This document shows, piece after piece, positions 1 to 8,309 of a DNA stretch of 64,000 nucleotides. Under the pieces are notes generated by a model, which was not told where the DNA came from, did no database searches, and was given only the letters and a program-made list of their open reading frames with translations. Every line of letters starts with the position of its first letter. Within the stretch, counting starts at the first letter, position 1. The translations under genes were made by a program, and so were the position numbers. The DNA is from Streptomyces sp. NBC_01428. GTDB lineage: Bacteria; Actinomycetota; Actinomycetes; Streptomycetales; Streptomycetaceae. The DNA is taken from positions 1,302,001-1,366,000 of the forward strand of contig NZ_CP109499.1 in the NCBI RefSeq assembly GCF_036231965.1. The letters run 5' to 3'.

Positions 1-288
1 CTGCTTGGGCTGTACGTCCACGATGACGCCGCTCACCGACAGGTACGAGGCGGCTACGACGGCGCCGAAGAGTTCGTTGGAGTGCGCCAGCGCCGGGCAG
101 CGGATGAGCTGATGCATGAGGGAGGCGGCTCGGTGGTGGACCTCGGTGTAGACGGGGGTGTCCATGACCGCGTCGGTGTGCCGGGCCGCCGCTGCCGCGA
201 GCGTTCCGAAGTCCGTGACGTCGGGGTCTCCGGGAAGGTGGCGGTGTGCGAGGTCGAGAAGCCAGGCGCGGTCGATGCGCACGATCAC
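1..288 (-). CDS. Fic/Doc-like toxin component, partial (C-terminus beyond left edge)
   Basis: The first 96 codons of a minus-strand gene that runs off the window. It starts with GTG at 288, inside the TGA of the upstream antitoxin (GTGA overlap), so the pair is translationally coupled. The fragment contains HHRAASLMHQLI and SNELFGAVVAASYL, which resemble the helices of streptomycete Fic/Doc-family toxin components of type II toxin-antitoxin systems. Family members modify cell targets (Doc phosphorylates EF-Tu) and are neutralised by the partner antitoxin. The canonical Fic HxFx(D/E)GNxR loop is not visible in the part present, so the activity is inferred from family resemblance and from the antitoxin beside it. 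Confidence 0.72.
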   Translation of the reverse strand, partial: MIVRIDRAWLLDLAHRHLPGDPDVTDFGTLAAAAARHTDAVMDTPVYTEVHHRAASLMHQLIRCPALAHSNELFGAVVAASYLSVSGVIVDVQPKQ

Positions 289-521
289 GCGGCGGCCGCC
301 GACCCGCGGTCGGTGTCCGGGGCCCCGAATTCCTCGGCGAAGGCATCGGCGAAGAGGTCGGTGAAGTGCGCGCCCGCGGCGAGGAAGCGGTGCCGTACGT
401 CGTTGCCCTCGTCAGCGAGCACCTGCTTGGCGTACTCGGGCACGGTCAGCCCTGCGGCCTCGGCCCGCCTCTCGATGGTGGCTGCGGTCTCGTCGTCCAC
501 ACGCACGTTGATTTGCTTCAC
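285..521 (-). CDS. Ribbon-helix-helix-type antitoxin of the Fic/Doc-like pair
   Basis: 78 residues. The N-terminus (MKQINVRVDDETAATIERRA) has the beta-strand plus helix pattern of a MetJ/Arc ribbon-helix-helix DNA-binding domain, followed by an acidic, alanine-rich tail suited to toxin binding. It directly precedes and overlaps the toxin gene by 4 bases. Such antitoxins bind their own promoter and neutralise the toxin. The identification rests on the RHH-like N-terminus, the small size and the gene order. Confidence 0.75.
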   Translation of the reverse strand: MKQINVRVDDETAATIERRAEAAGLTVPEYAKQVLADEGNDVRHRFLAAGAHFTDLFADAFAEEFGAPDTDRGSAAAA

Positions 522-585
522 ACGGAAAGCGTAGCGGGGAATACGAGGCGCTACAACGGCTTCGAGTGCACTCCCGTGCTCACTC

Positions 586-617
586 GCGTGCTCCTGCGCT
601 CCTGTGCTCCTGTGCTC
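586..617. repeat. Short tandem octamer repeat (CTGYGCTC)
   Basis: Three adjacent copies of an 8-bp unit, CTGCGCTC then CTGTGCTC twice (594-617), with a related GTGCTC just before. They end at the stop codon of the convergent reductase gene, between the antitoxin promoter side and the reductase 3' end. This looks like simple slippage sequence. No function is evident. Confidence 0.6.
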
Positions 618-1228
618 TAGCGGCGCACCTTGAACTGCAGGTGGAGCACCCTGTCACCCTGGATGACCACGTGCGGATCCTCCAGCAGGTGCTGTCCGTC
701 GATGCCGCCGAAGAAGCGTCTGCCCGATCCGAACACCACGGGGACCACGTCCATCGCCACCTCGTCCACGAGACCGGCCGCGAGGATCTGAGCGCCCACG
801 TCGCCGGCGTTCACGGCGACGACCCGCTCCCCGGCGAGCTCCTGGGCCGTGTCGATCGCGGCCCGCACGCCGTCGACGAAATGGTAGGACGCCTCCGGGT
901 GCCACCCCTCGGGCTTGGGCCGATGGGACACCACGACCACGTGATCACCCGCGGGTGGCCTGCCCTCCCACCCGTTCACCAGGTCGAACAGGTTGCGGCC
1001 CATCACGATGGTGCCGATCGACTCCCACATCGACCGGACATGATCCGCGGAGGCGTGCGAGACCTTGAAACCGCTGTCGGATCCGGAATGGTCCTCCTGC
1101 TCGCCCCGGCCCACGACGATCGGGACGTCACCGCTGAAGTACCACTCGTGAAGGGGCCCGACCTCGCCCTTCTCGTCGGCGATGAAGCCGTCCACCGACA
1201 CCACGCTGTGCATGATCACCCTGCCCAT
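617..1228 (-). CDS. Dihydrofolate reductase/RibD C-terminal-domain family reductase
   Basis: 203 residues from the ATG at 1228, chosen because the next residues (MGRVIMHSVVSVDGFIAD) match the usual first strand of this family and AGGAGG-like sequence lies just upstream. A longer in-frame start would add a low-complexity stretch. The NADPH-fold signature is visible as GTIVMGRNLFDLVNGW near residue 85 and GLVDEVAMDVVPVVFGSGRRFF near the C-terminus. Actinobacterial RibD-C-like proteins are generally NADPH-dependent reductases of unknown substrate. Not part of a riboflavin operon here, so the substrate is unknown. Confidence 0.85.
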   Translation of the reverse strand: MGRVIMHSVVSVDGFIADEKGEVGPLHEWYFSGDVPIVVGRGEQEDHSGSDSGFKVSHASADHVRSMWESIGTIVMGRNLFDLVNGWEGRPPAGDHVVVVSHRPKPEGWHPEASYHFVDGVRAAIDTAQELAGERVVAVNAGDVGAQILAAGLVDEVAMDVVPVVFGSGRRFFGGIDGQHLLEDPHVVIQGDRVLHLQFKVRR

Positions 1229-1301
1229 GGGTCCTCCTCCACGTCTCCTTGCGGGTTCACTGCAATCCTTGCGTGGCCGGAGGATCTGGGCATGTAAGAA
1301 A

Positions 1302-2144
1302 TCAATCAGCGGGCATCGGGCCGTAGTCCTGCGGGCCTCGCCGCTCGGCGGGGAATCGACGCCGGAGAGCCAGGTACTCCGTCGGCGTGTGACCGGTGAA
1401 GTCCTTGAACTCCCTGCTGAAGTGGGCGTGATCGAAGTAGCCCGCACTTTGCGCGAGGTCCGCCCAGTCGACCGGGCCCAGGGCGTCCACGGAGATGATC
1501 AGCCGGGCAAAGCGGTAGATCCGCGCCACGTGCTTCGGGGTGACACCGACATGAGTCTTGAACAGGTTGGCCAGGTGATTTCCGCTCACCCCGGCGGCGT
1601 CGGCGAGCGCACCGACCGAGATCCCGCCATGCGTCATCTCCAGACGCCCGCCCGTGTGCCGCACCAGGTCGAGGCCACGCGCCGGGGCGTCGGCGAGTCG
1701 CGACCGCAGCTCCTCCTCCAGGACGAGCAACGTCTCGGCGGGCGACGTGACGTCACCGAGCCGGTTGCGCATCCGGTCCACGGAGCGCCGCCACACGGCG
1801 TCGACGGGTACCCATCGGTTGCGCAGCTCGGCCGCCGGCATGTCGACGAACGGCGACATGCCCCACGGTTTGAAGTGCACCCCCACGAGCCGGACATGCG
1901 CGGGGTACTCGAAGAGGAAGCGCCTGGTCCATACGCCCATGAACCACCCGTCCGTGAACACGGCCGGCGGCGTCGCCCGGTCGGAGTCCCACAGGCGGAC
2001 GGGCCCGTCCAGGTGGAGGAACAAGTGTGCCGACGGCATCGGCGGGACGTTCACCAGCCGGTGGGTCGGCACCCCGGACAGGCAGTAGATGTCGTCGATG
2101 AACCGGTCGAGCGGCGGCGCGGGCACCCGGCCGGCGTATTCCAT
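1302..2144 (-). CDS. AraC-family transcriptional regulator
   Basis: 280 residues from the ATG at 2144. The C-terminal third carries two helix-turn-helix motifs typical of AraC/XylS proteins: ALADAAGVSGNHLANLFKTH and the conserved end DLAQSAGYFDHAHFSREFKD followed by TPTEYLALRRR. The N-terminal domain resembles the DUF6597 sensing domain found in many such regulators. It sits just upstream of the RibD-like reductase on the same strand with about 70 bases between, so it may control it. The effector is unknown. Confidence 0.88.
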   Translation of the reverse strand: MEYAGRVPAPPLDRFIDDIYCLSGVPTHRLVNVPPMPSAHLFLHLDGPVRLWDSDRATPPAVFTDGWFMGVWTRRFLFEYPAHVRLVGVHFKPWGMSPFVDMPAAELRNRWVPVDAVWRRSVDRMRNRLGDVTSPAETLLVLEEELRSRLADAPARGLDLVRHTGGRLEMTHGGISVGALADAAGVSGNHLANLFKTHVGVTPKHVARIYRFARLIISVDALGPVDWADLAQSAGYFDHAHFSREFKDFTGHTPTEYLALRRRFPAERRGPQDYGPMPAD

Positions 2145-2375
2145 GGAACCAGTGTGGCGGCTCGACCATCGCCTCGCGAGAGGGCTCGGCCGTCGCCCCG
2201 CACGGTGGCGGCGCCGGCTCAGCCGTCGACCGCCTCCCTGTCGACCTCCTGAGCTGTTCGAGCACCCCTGTGACAGAACGAAGACGTCGTGAAGAACCGC
2301 CCGTAACTCGGTGCGAGATACAAATACTTCTGACCGCACAGACCGCACGGACCGCACCACCCACGGGGGAACACC

Positions 2376-3059
2376 ATGAAGCACACCCGCGTCACCGCTC
2401 TCGCCGCCGTCAGCCTCGCCGCCGCTCTCTCGCTCACCGCGTGCAGCGGTGAGGGCTCGGGCAAGGACTCCTCCGCGAAGGGCGCCTCCACCTCGTCCTC
2501 GGACGCGTCCGCTTCGTCCTCCTCGCCCTCGGACGGCGGCTCGGACTCCGGCGGTTCGACCGCCAACGACACGAAGCCGGACTCCAGCGGCCAGGACGCC
2601 CAGGCGGGCACCGGAACCGGCGGCACGAAGGGCGCCTCGAAGGCCGGCGCGAAGGTCACGTTCTGCAAGACCGCGAATCTCGCCATCGACGCCGTCGACG
2701 CCGCGCCCGACAAGACCTCGGGCCGGATCAACATCACCATGATCAACAGGGGTTCGACCACCTGCTCGGCCACTGGTTTCGCCGGTGTCGACATCAAGGA
2801 CGCCGACCACACCTCGAACCCCATCGAGCGCGGCCCGGCCCAGCCGCGTATCACCATCCTCAAGCCCGGCGACACCGCGATCTTCGACCTCGCCTACACC
2901 ATCGACGCCACCGGCAACAGCCTCTCCTCCCCGACCGACATCCTGGTGACGCCCCCGAACGAGACCCACACCGTCAGCCTGGACTGGCCCGCCGCCGCCG
3001 GCCAGATCAAGGGCGCCTACACCGACGTCCAGGTCTACCCGACCCACACCACCAAGTAG
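2376..3059 (+). CDS. DUF4232 lipoprotein
   Basis: 227 residues. It has a lipoprotein signal peptide with lipobox LTAC (Cys at about residue 23), then a 65-residue Ser/Asp/Gly-rich linker that probably spans the cell wall, and a C-terminal DUF4232 beta-sandwich (CKTANLAIDAV ... MINRGSTTCSATGFAGVDI ... LDWPAAAGQIKG). Such proteins are anchored to the outer face of the membrane and have no established function. The gene stands alone, divergent from the AraC regulator. Confidence 0.9.
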   Translation: MKHTRVTALAAVSLAAALSLTACSGEGSGKDSSAKGASTSSSDASASSSSPSDGGSDSGGSTANDTKPDSSGQDAQAGTGTGGTKGASKAGAKVTFCKTANLAIDAVDAAPDKTSGRINITMINRGSTTCSATGFAGVDIKDADHTSNPIERGPAQPRITILKPGDTAIFDLAYTIDATGNSLSSPTDILVTPPNETHTVSLDWPAAAGQIKGAYTDVQVYPTHTTK

Positions 3060-3189
3060 GAGCGGTGGTTCCTGGCCCGGCCCGGCGGCCAACCGCAGGG
3101 GGCAGGCCAGGTACCGACCGGGGGGCGGGGGTCGAACCCCTGCGACCGTCCGGCACCGCCAACTCGCGGCGATGGTCTCCCGCGTCCCC

Positions 3190-3573
3190 TCAGCGTTCTT
3201 CGGGGCACGTCGAGGAGGCTGCGGGCATCATCCAGTAGATGGTCCGGTCCTTCATGGCGATGCACGTCTGGTCCGCGGCGGTGTCGGCGGTGATGCGGAA
3301 CGGCTTGCCGTGGTCGTCGAGCCTCAGCGTGCCGCTGCGGTCCCCGCTGCGCCACGAGATGGCGAGACGGAACTCCGTGTCGTACTTGGTCGATTGAGTC
3401 CGCACGACGAAGTACTCCGCGTCGCCCCTCTTGATGGCGTAGGGCCAGCCCCTGAAGGGGGAACCTCCGGTGTCGGGCCGATCGTCCGGAACCGCCTTGA
3501 GGGAAGCGGAACTTCGGTCGAGGTCGACGGTGAAGAGACGCTGGGGAGCTTCCGAGCCGCACGGGTTGACCAC
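3190..3573 (-). CDS. Hypothetical protein
   Basis: 127 residues from a GTG at 3573; the frame stays open further upstream into the next gene without a good ATG, so the start is uncertain. It is rich in charged residues with beta-strand character (YAIKRGDAEYFVVRT, GTLRLDDHGKPFRITADT) and has three cysteines. No family is recognised and no signal peptide is seen from this start. It lies 87 bases downstream of a small secreted protein on the same strand. Confidence 0.45.
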   Translation of the reverse strand: MVNPCGSEAPQRLFTVDLDRSSASLKAVPDDRPDTGGSPFRGWPYAIKRGDAEYFVVRTQSTKYDTEFRLAISWRSGDRSGTLRLDDHGKPFRITADTAADQTCIAMKDRTIYWMMPAASSTCPEER

Positions 3574-3660
3574 GTGAAGGCCCCGGACGGGACGGTGCCG
3601 GGCGACGATCTCCGTGCGCGCCCCGGTGAGAATCAGCAGCTCAGCCCACCGTGCGAGCCA

Positions 3661-3894
3661 TCAGTCGCACACGATCGTCGAGATGGTCTCGTAGTGCGTT
3701 ACGGGGACGTACTTGATCACCCAGTGGCCGTTCTCCCAGACCTGCTGGGGCACAGAGATGGTGACCGGAACGACCTTGATCACCGTGTGACAGGCGGCGG
3801 GTGCGGCCTGAGCCCCCGTGGAACTCATGAGTACGCCTCCACCGGCCAGCACGAGTGCGGCGGCCGTTGCGGCGGCAGCCCTGCGGATACGCAT
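3661..3894 (-). CDS. Small secreted protein
   Basis: 77 residues from the ATG at 3894 (an in-frame ATG three codons earlier is also possible). A classic Sec signal peptide is present: MRIRRAAAATAAALVLAGGG, ending near AQAAPA. The mature part is only about 45 residues, with two cysteines (ACH near its start, VCD at the very end) that could form one disulfide, and alternating V/T/P/Y strands with W residues. No family is recognised. Confidence 0.7.
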   Translation of the reverse strand: MRIRRAAAATAAALVLAGGGVLMSSTGAQAAPAACHTVIKVVPVTISVPQQVWENGHWVIKYVPVTHYETISTIVCD

Positions 3895-4170
3895 GTGAAT
3901 CACCTCAGACTCTGAAAGATGGTTTTGCCTGGTCAGCCATCACTTTCGACGACCCGAGGGCGATACGCCATCATTTCGACCCCTGTTGAAATGGCGGCCC
4001 GCCGAGCCGGGCTGAAGCAACGGGCCATGGAGTCGAGCGGTTGGTGGGGCGGGGCGAGGGCGGAGCCCCGATGAGCCGACGAGAGGGTGGTCTGGGTGGC
4101 CTTGCTCATGGCATCATGCCGCTCCGGTCGGCCTGAAGCCGGCGACCACGCAGCCCATCGGAGCGTCCTC

Positions 4171-4671
4171 ATGGCAGTGCCGGCGCCCCGCCGCCCGAGC
4201 CGGAAGGACGCGCGACGCGGGCGCATCGTCTTGTCCTTCTTTCTCGCGATTCCCCTACTGGGCCTCATCACCATGCTGAGTGCAGCGCTGTTCGACCTCG
4301 TGCCGGCCAATGCCGTGCGCAAAGGACAGGGGGCCCACGGCATCTACCGCGTCACGGAGAAGAGTTGCGGCACCCATGGCTGCGTCATCGCGGGCGACTT
4401 CACGATCACCGGCGAGTCAACGCCCCTGTGGTCCGGCGTGTCGATCAAGGACGACGGCTCCGGCCTGTCTGTGGACCAGAACATCGCGGCCATCGAGGTC
4501 GACGGCAGTGTCTACCGAACCGGCGATGCAACCTGGAACCATGATCTGTGGGTCCTCACGCTGGCATCTCCGGCTCTGGCGTTGTGGGGATGGCTCGTCG
4601 TCTGGCGGCCGGCGGTACGACGCCGAGGTGCGCTGTGGAAGCACTTGTGGGCCCCGCTTCCGCTGAATTGA
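4171..4671 (+). CDS. Small membrane protein, unknown function
   Basis: 166 residues from ATG 4171; a longer in-frame start at 4087 would add a poorly conserved-looking leader. A basic N-terminus (PSRKDARRGR) is followed by a transmembrane helix (IVLSFFLAIPLLGLITML), an extracytoplasmic beta-rich region with a Cys pair (EKSCGTHGCVIAGDF), and a second helix near the C-terminus (LASPALALWGWLVVW). The topology suggests a small two-helix membrane protein with an outside loop. The function is unknown. Confidence 0.65.
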   Translation: MAVPAPRRPSRKDARRGRIVLSFFLAIPLLGLITMLSAALFDLVPANAVRKGQGAHGIYRVTEKSCGTHGCVIAGDFTITGESTPLWSGVSIKDDGSGLSVDQNIAAIEVDGSVYRTGDATWNHDLWVLTLASPALALWGWLVVWRPAVRRRGALWKHLWAPLPLN

Positions 4672-4804
4672 CGCGGGTGGAGGCGACATCGACGCGCTGG
4701 TGCCGTAGGACCTGTCCACACCAGTCGACAAGAGACACGTGAACCTGACGGCACATCAAAGTGACCGTCAACCGGGCTGAGAACCAGGAACGTTCATGCC
4801 TTCC

Positions 4805-6016
4805 TCAAGGGGTGGGCGATGGCTCTCGGCCGAGCCAGAGGTCGGGGCCGAACACCTCGTAGTGGACATTCCTCGGTGCCACGCCCTGGGCGAGCAGTTG
4901 GGTTCTCACCGCTCGCATGAACGGCAGGGGTCCGCAGAGGTAGGCGTGGACTTCCCCGAGGGGAGGAAGACCGGACAGGTCGACCAGGCCGGTTCGGTCC
5001 TCCGTGTCCGCGCCGCGCGGGTCCTCGTACCAGAAGTGCGCCTGCCCGTCCGGGAGTTGCCGGGCCAGCATCTTGTGCTGACGGCGCCACGCGTGCTCGG
5101 CCGGGGAGCGGTCTCCGTGCACGACGGTGACAGGGCCCCGGTGTCGTTCGAGGACGAGTTGCTCCAGCATGGCGTGGATCGGCGTGCATCCGATGCCGGC
5201 CGAGGCGAGAAGGAGGGGGGCGGTGGCGTCCTTGACGACCAGGTCTCCGTACGGGGCGGAGACTCTCAGGTCGCTGCCCGCCCGCACGTGGTCGTGGAGG
5301 TGATGGGAGACCTCGCCGTCCGGACCGCTGCCGCTCACGCGCTTCACGGTGATGTACCGCTTGCCTGGGTCTCTGTCGGCCCGCGACAGGCTGTACTGGC
5401 GTATCTGGCGCGCGCCGTCGGCCAGTTGGACCTGCACGGAGACGTACTGCCCGGGACGGAAGGCGGGTGCCTTGGTGCCGTCCGCGGGGGTGAGCGCGAG
5501 GGTGATGACATCCTCGGTCTCCTGGGTGCGGGCGGTGACGACCCATGTCTTCCAGGTGTCGCCGACCAGTACACCGTGCTGGGCGTAGAGGCGCTGTTCG
5601 ATGGTGATGAGGCTGTTGGCCAGGAGCCAGTACACGTCGTCCCACGCTGTGGCCACTTCAGCGGTGAAGGGTGCGCCCACCACCTCCGCGACGGCCGCCG
5701 TCAGATGCTCGTGCACGACGGGGTACTGGCCCGGGCCGACGCCGAGTGAGGCGTGTTTGTTGGCGATGCGTTCGAGCATCTCGTCGGGGCGGCGGTCCGG
5801 GTGGTGCACCAGCATGCGGGCGAAGGCCGTCAGTGCGCCGGCGAGGGCTTGTTGCTGGGAGCCGACGGCCTGGTTCCCGCGGTTGAAGAGGTTGCGCAGC
5901 AGGTTGGGGTGTGCGGCGAAGAGCCGTTGGTAGAAGCGGCCGGAGATCTCCCCCAAGGCGTCTTCGACCGCCGGGAGCGTGGCTCTGACTACGGCTGAGG
6001 ACTCGGCGCTGAGCAA
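4805..6016 (-). CDS. hmp: Flavohaemoglobin, nitric oxide dioxygenase
   Basis: About 403 residues if translation begins at the TTG at 6016. That start gives LLSAESSAVVRATLP, matching where most family members begin, and GGGAG lies 6 bases upstream. An ATG at 6046 would add ten residues and would place the start codon inside the operator-like motif. Domains: globin (proximal His in NKHASLGVG), FAD-binding (RQYSLSRADRDPG) and NAD-binding (ASAGIGCTPIHAML, YLCGPLPFM). It oxidises NO to nitrate with O2 and NAD(P)H in the cytoplasm. The NsrR gene lies immediately upstream and likely represses it. Confidence 0.93.
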   Translation of the reverse strand: MLSAESSAVVRATLPAVEDALGEISGRFYQRLFAAHPNLLRNLFNRGNQAVGSQQQALAGALTAFARMLVHHPDRRPDEMLERIANKHASLGVGPGQYPVVHEHLTAAVAEVVGAPFTAEVATAWDDVYWLLANSLITIEQRLYAQHGVLVGDTWKTWVVTARTQETEDVITLALTPADGTKAPAFRPGQYVSVQVQLADGARQIRQYSLSRADRDPGKRYITVKRVSGSGPDGEVSHHLHDHVRAGSDLRVSAPYGDLVVKDATAPLLLASAGIGCTPIHAMLEQLVLERHRGPVTVVHGDRSPAEHAWRRQHKMLARQLPDGQAHFWYEDPRGADTEDRTGLVDLSGLPPLGEVHAYLCGPLPFMRAVRTQLLAQGVAPRNVHYEVFGPDLWLGREPSPTP

Positions 6017-6043
6017 GACGGACTCCCATGAACGTTGAATAGA

Positions 6044-6057
6044 CATGTCAGATGCAT
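6044..6057 (-). promoter_or_regulatory. Putative NsrR operator upstream of hmp
   Basis: Read on the minus strand this is ATGCATCTGACATG. A near-identical 14-mer, ATGCATCTCATATG, lies upstream of nsrR on the plus strand at 6572-6585. The two share 12 of 14 positions in an otherwise dissimilar, unusually AT-rich context. NsrR is known to regulate hmp genes and often itself, so a shared motif in exactly these two places is best read as its operator. Binding is inferred, not shown. Confidence 0.6.
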
Positions 6058-6109
6058 ATTTTTGGACGGCGAAGCGGATCCTCGGACGGAGAAGTCCTCC
6101 ACCTTCCCC

Positions 6110-6550
6110 TCAGGAGTTAACGCCCACCAGCGCGACCAGGACGGGCCCCGTCGGCGCCTGGGCCAGATCGTCGACGGTCAGGGGGTCCAGCGAGGCATAG
6201 AAGGCCTCCTGGGCTCGACGCAGGGCCCCGCGGAGCCTGCAGGCGGCGTTGAGCGGACAGGGAGTCGCCCCTTCGCAGTCCACGACATCCCCCTCACCCT
6301 CCAATGCCCTCACCAGGCCGCCGACGGACGCCCGCCGCCCGCGCGCGGTGAGCGACAGGCCGCCACCGCGGCCGCGCCGCGACTCGACCAGGCCCAGATG
6401 CTGCAGCTGGGCCGCGACCTTGGTCAGGTGCGAGTACGGCACCTCCATCGCCTCGGCGATCTTCCTGATCGTCGTGGTGGACTCCTCGCCGATGGCGGCG
6501 AGGGACATGACGATCCGCAGAGCGAGGTCGGTCGACTTGGTGAGCCTCAT
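6110..6550 (-). CDS. nsrR: NsrR, Rrf2-family [Fe-S] nitric oxide-sensing repressor
   Basis: 146 residues from the ATG at 6550 (AGGG about 9 bases upstream); a GTG two codons earlier is possible. It has an N-terminal Rrf2 winged helix (MRLTKSTDLALRIVMSLAA ... VPYSHLTKVAAQLQHLGLVES) and three cluster-ligand cysteines with spacing C-x5-C-x5-C in CEGATPCPLNAAC, as in Streptomyces NsrR, which holds a [4Fe-4S] cluster that reacts with NO. It is encoded 64 bases beyond the hmp gene on the same strand. Known family role: derepression of hmp when NO damages the cluster. Confidence 0.93.
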   Translation of the reverse strand: MRLTKSTDLALRIVMSLAAIGEESTTTIRKIAEAMEVPYSHLTKVAAQLQHLGLVESRRGRGGGLSLTARGRRASVGGLVRALEGEGDVVDCEGATPCPLNAACRLRGALRRAQEAFYASLDPLTVDDLAQAPTGPVLVALVGVNS

Positions 6551-6571
6551 GACCACACCCTAGCCCATAAC

Positions 6572-6585
6572 ATGCATCTCATATG
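6572..6585 (+). promoter_or_regulatory. Putative NsrR operator upstream of nsrR
   Basis: ATGCATCTCATATG lies 22 bases upstream of the nsrR start, in AT-rich sequence (6566-6598). It matches 12 of 14 bases of the motif in front of hmp, in the opposite orientation relative to the gene. This suggests autoregulation. Confidence 0.55.
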
Positions 6586-6778
6586 AATCTTTATTGCTTG
6601 CGTCCGGCTTCGCGCTGATGTCGGCCGTGTACGGCAGCGTGTGCGTCCGTCCTGGTCGTGGCGGAGACGGCCCGCGAGTGCGCCCGGCCACGGGAAGAGC
6701 CCGGCCGGGGACCGGGGGGCCGGAACCTGCGACTACACTTCGGGCTCCGTCAATCGCTGGTACGAAGTGAGGAAAACC

Positions 6779-7552
6779 GTGCCTCTGGTGTCTGTCGTGA
6801 TGCCCGTGTACAACGCGGCAGCCACTCTTGGATCTTCGGTGCGATCGGTGCTCGCCCAGACGCACACCGATGTCGAACTCCTGGTCACCGACGACGCGTC
6901 CAGCGACGAGTCGATGGAGATGCTCCACGACCTCGCCCGGCAGGACGAGCGGGTCCGCCCGGAGGCGGCCCCCGGCCGCGGGGGCGCGGCCCGAGCCCGC
7001 AACCAGGCCATCGCCCGGGCCCGCGGCGACTATGTCGCCTTCCTCGACAGTGACGACATGTGGCTGCCGACGAAGGTGGAGCGGCAGTTGGAGTTCGCGG
7101 CGACGTCCGGTACGCCGCTGACGTTCACGTCGTACTACAAGATGGACGCCGAGTACGACGGTGAGGCGGCCGACTTCGCTCCCAACGGCCGCGTGATCTG
7201 GGCGCGAGAGCGTGTGGACTACCGGGCGATGCTCACCCAGGACCACATCGGGGCGCTGACCGCCATGTACGACCGTGGGCTCCTCGGTACGAGGCTCATG
7301 CCGGACATGCCCAAGCGGCAGGACTACGCGTTGTGGCTGTCGATCATGCGTGACGGCCATGACGCCTGCGGTCTGCGCGAACCACTGGCGGTGTACCGGG
7401 CGGGACGCGCCGGGTCCCTGTCCTCCAACAAGCTCGGGCTCGTCCCGTACAACTGGGCCCTCTACCGCGAGCACGAACACCTCTCGGTTCCCCGGTCGGC
7501 GCGGGCCCTGGCCGGAGCCGCCTGGCACTCGCTGCGCAAGTCGCAGATCTGA
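6779..7552 (+). CDS. Family 2 glycosyltransferase
   Basis: 257 residues from the GTG at 6779, preceded by GTGAGGA at a good spacing. The N-terminus is the GT-A nucleotide-sugar fold: VSVVMPVYNAAATLGSSVRS, then DDASSDES and the metal-binding AFLDSDDMW (DxD-like). The C-terminal half contains MPKRQDYALWLSIMRDG, as in WbbD/SpsA-like enzymes that build surface glycans. No membrane segment is seen, so it is probably cytosolic or peripheral. It stands alone on its strand, so the acceptor cannot be predicted. Confidence 0.88.
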   Translation: MPLVSVVMPVYNAAATLGSSVRSVLAQTHTDVELLVTDDASSDESMEMLHDLARQDERVRPEAAPGRGGAARARNQAIARARGDYVAFLDSDDMWLPTKVERQLEFAATSGTPLTFTSYYKMDAEYDGEAADFAPNGRVIWARERVDYRAMLTQDHIGALTAMYDRGLLGTRLMPDMPKRQDYALWLSIMRDGHDACGLREPLAVYRAGRAGSLSSNKLGLVPYNWALYREHEHLSVPRSARALAGAAWHSLRKSQI

Positions 7553-7741
7553 TCCGTCCGGCGGGTCCGTCGGCCAGGCCGCGGGCTCGGCTGTCGCATG
7601 TGCGCGGAGTCCGGTCGCCGGTCCCGCGCGGGAGGAGCCGGAGCATCGGTCGGCGGGTTTCGGACCGGCCGTGCGACCGGCCCTCGTCGACCGCCACGCT
7701 CTGATCTATCGGCGTCGGCATCACATCGGGCTGATGTATGA

Positions 7742-7761
7742 CCCGACGGCATGCCATCGGG
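7742..7761. terminator. Possible hairpin between convergent genes
   Basis: A near-perfect 20-bp palindrome, cccgacggcatgccatcggg, lies between the ends of the glycosyltransferase gene (plus) and the cupin-like gene (minus). It could form an 8-bp stem with a CATG loop. No T-run follows. Confidence 0.35.
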
Positions 7762-7787
7762 CGCTGACAGTCGTTGTCCTGGGTCGT

Positions 7788-8309
7788 TCACCACGCGGGT
7801 GCGTGCAGGCCGAGGAGCTGCAGCGTGCAGGGGGTGTGGACGTCGTTCAGGGTGTAGGTGTATCCGCGCGGGAGGTAGAGGGCCTCGCCGACCCGCAGGC
7901 GCAGATCCAGGGTGTGTGGTGGTCGAGGGGACGACGGGTGCGGGGGGTGAGTCGGTTCGACGCGGCCGCCGCAGCTTCCGTGCACCGGGAGCAGGACCAG
8001 GTCGGTCTCCGTGGTGGTGCCGGTGTGCCGGGCGCCCCGGGCGAGGGCGACGGACGAGCTGACCACCGTGCAGCCGAGGAGGGCTCCCAGACGTTCCGTC
8101 AGTTCGGCTGCCTGGTAAGGCACTTCGGGTGAGGGGGGCGGCGTGCCGAGGGGTGGGGCCTCGCGTGCCGCGGCCACCACCGCCTCGATGCCCTCCGGCC
8201 ACACCAGGGCGGGTGTCCTGTCCCGGTTGACGGACAGGCACAGGGCCACATCCCTGACGAAAAGGTCCAGGCCGGCTCTGCCCGTGACCGAGGTCGATTC
8301 GAAGTCCAC
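7788..8309 (-). CDS. Cupin-like protein of unknown function
   Basis: 173 residues from the GTG at 8309 (GGGAGC lies about 10 bases upstream); the frame remains open further upstream, so the start is not certain. The C-terminal part, LDLRLRVGEALYLPRGYTYTL, has the beta-barrel signature of cupin/JmjC-type folds (GDxLYLPRGxxH), but the usual metal-binding His is a Tyr, so metal binding is doubtful. It is on the same strand as, and about 370 bases downstream of, a LuxR-family regulator. The 8310-8683 gap holds no gene I can support. Confidence 0.6.
   Translation of the reverse strand: MDFESTSVTGRAGLDLFVRDVALCLSVNRDRTPALVWPEGIEAVVAAAREAPPLGTPPPSPEVPYQAAELTERLGALLGCTVVSSSVALARGARHTGTTTETDLVLLPVHGSCGGRVEPTHPPHPSSPRPPHTLDLRLRVGEALYLPRGYTYTLNDVHTPCTLQLLGLHAPAW

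Noticed and set aside
1302..3092. A 596-residue minus-strand open frame covering the AraC gene and beyond
   Set aside because: The part upstream of 2144 is low-complexity Arg/Gly and lies opposite the DUF4232 lipoprotein gene. Only the AraC portion is real.
3120..3160. Stretch GGGGGTCGAACCCC resembling a tRNA T-arm
   Set aside because: No anticodon arm, D-arm or acceptor stem can be built on either strand around it. It is probably a chance GC-rich palindrome.
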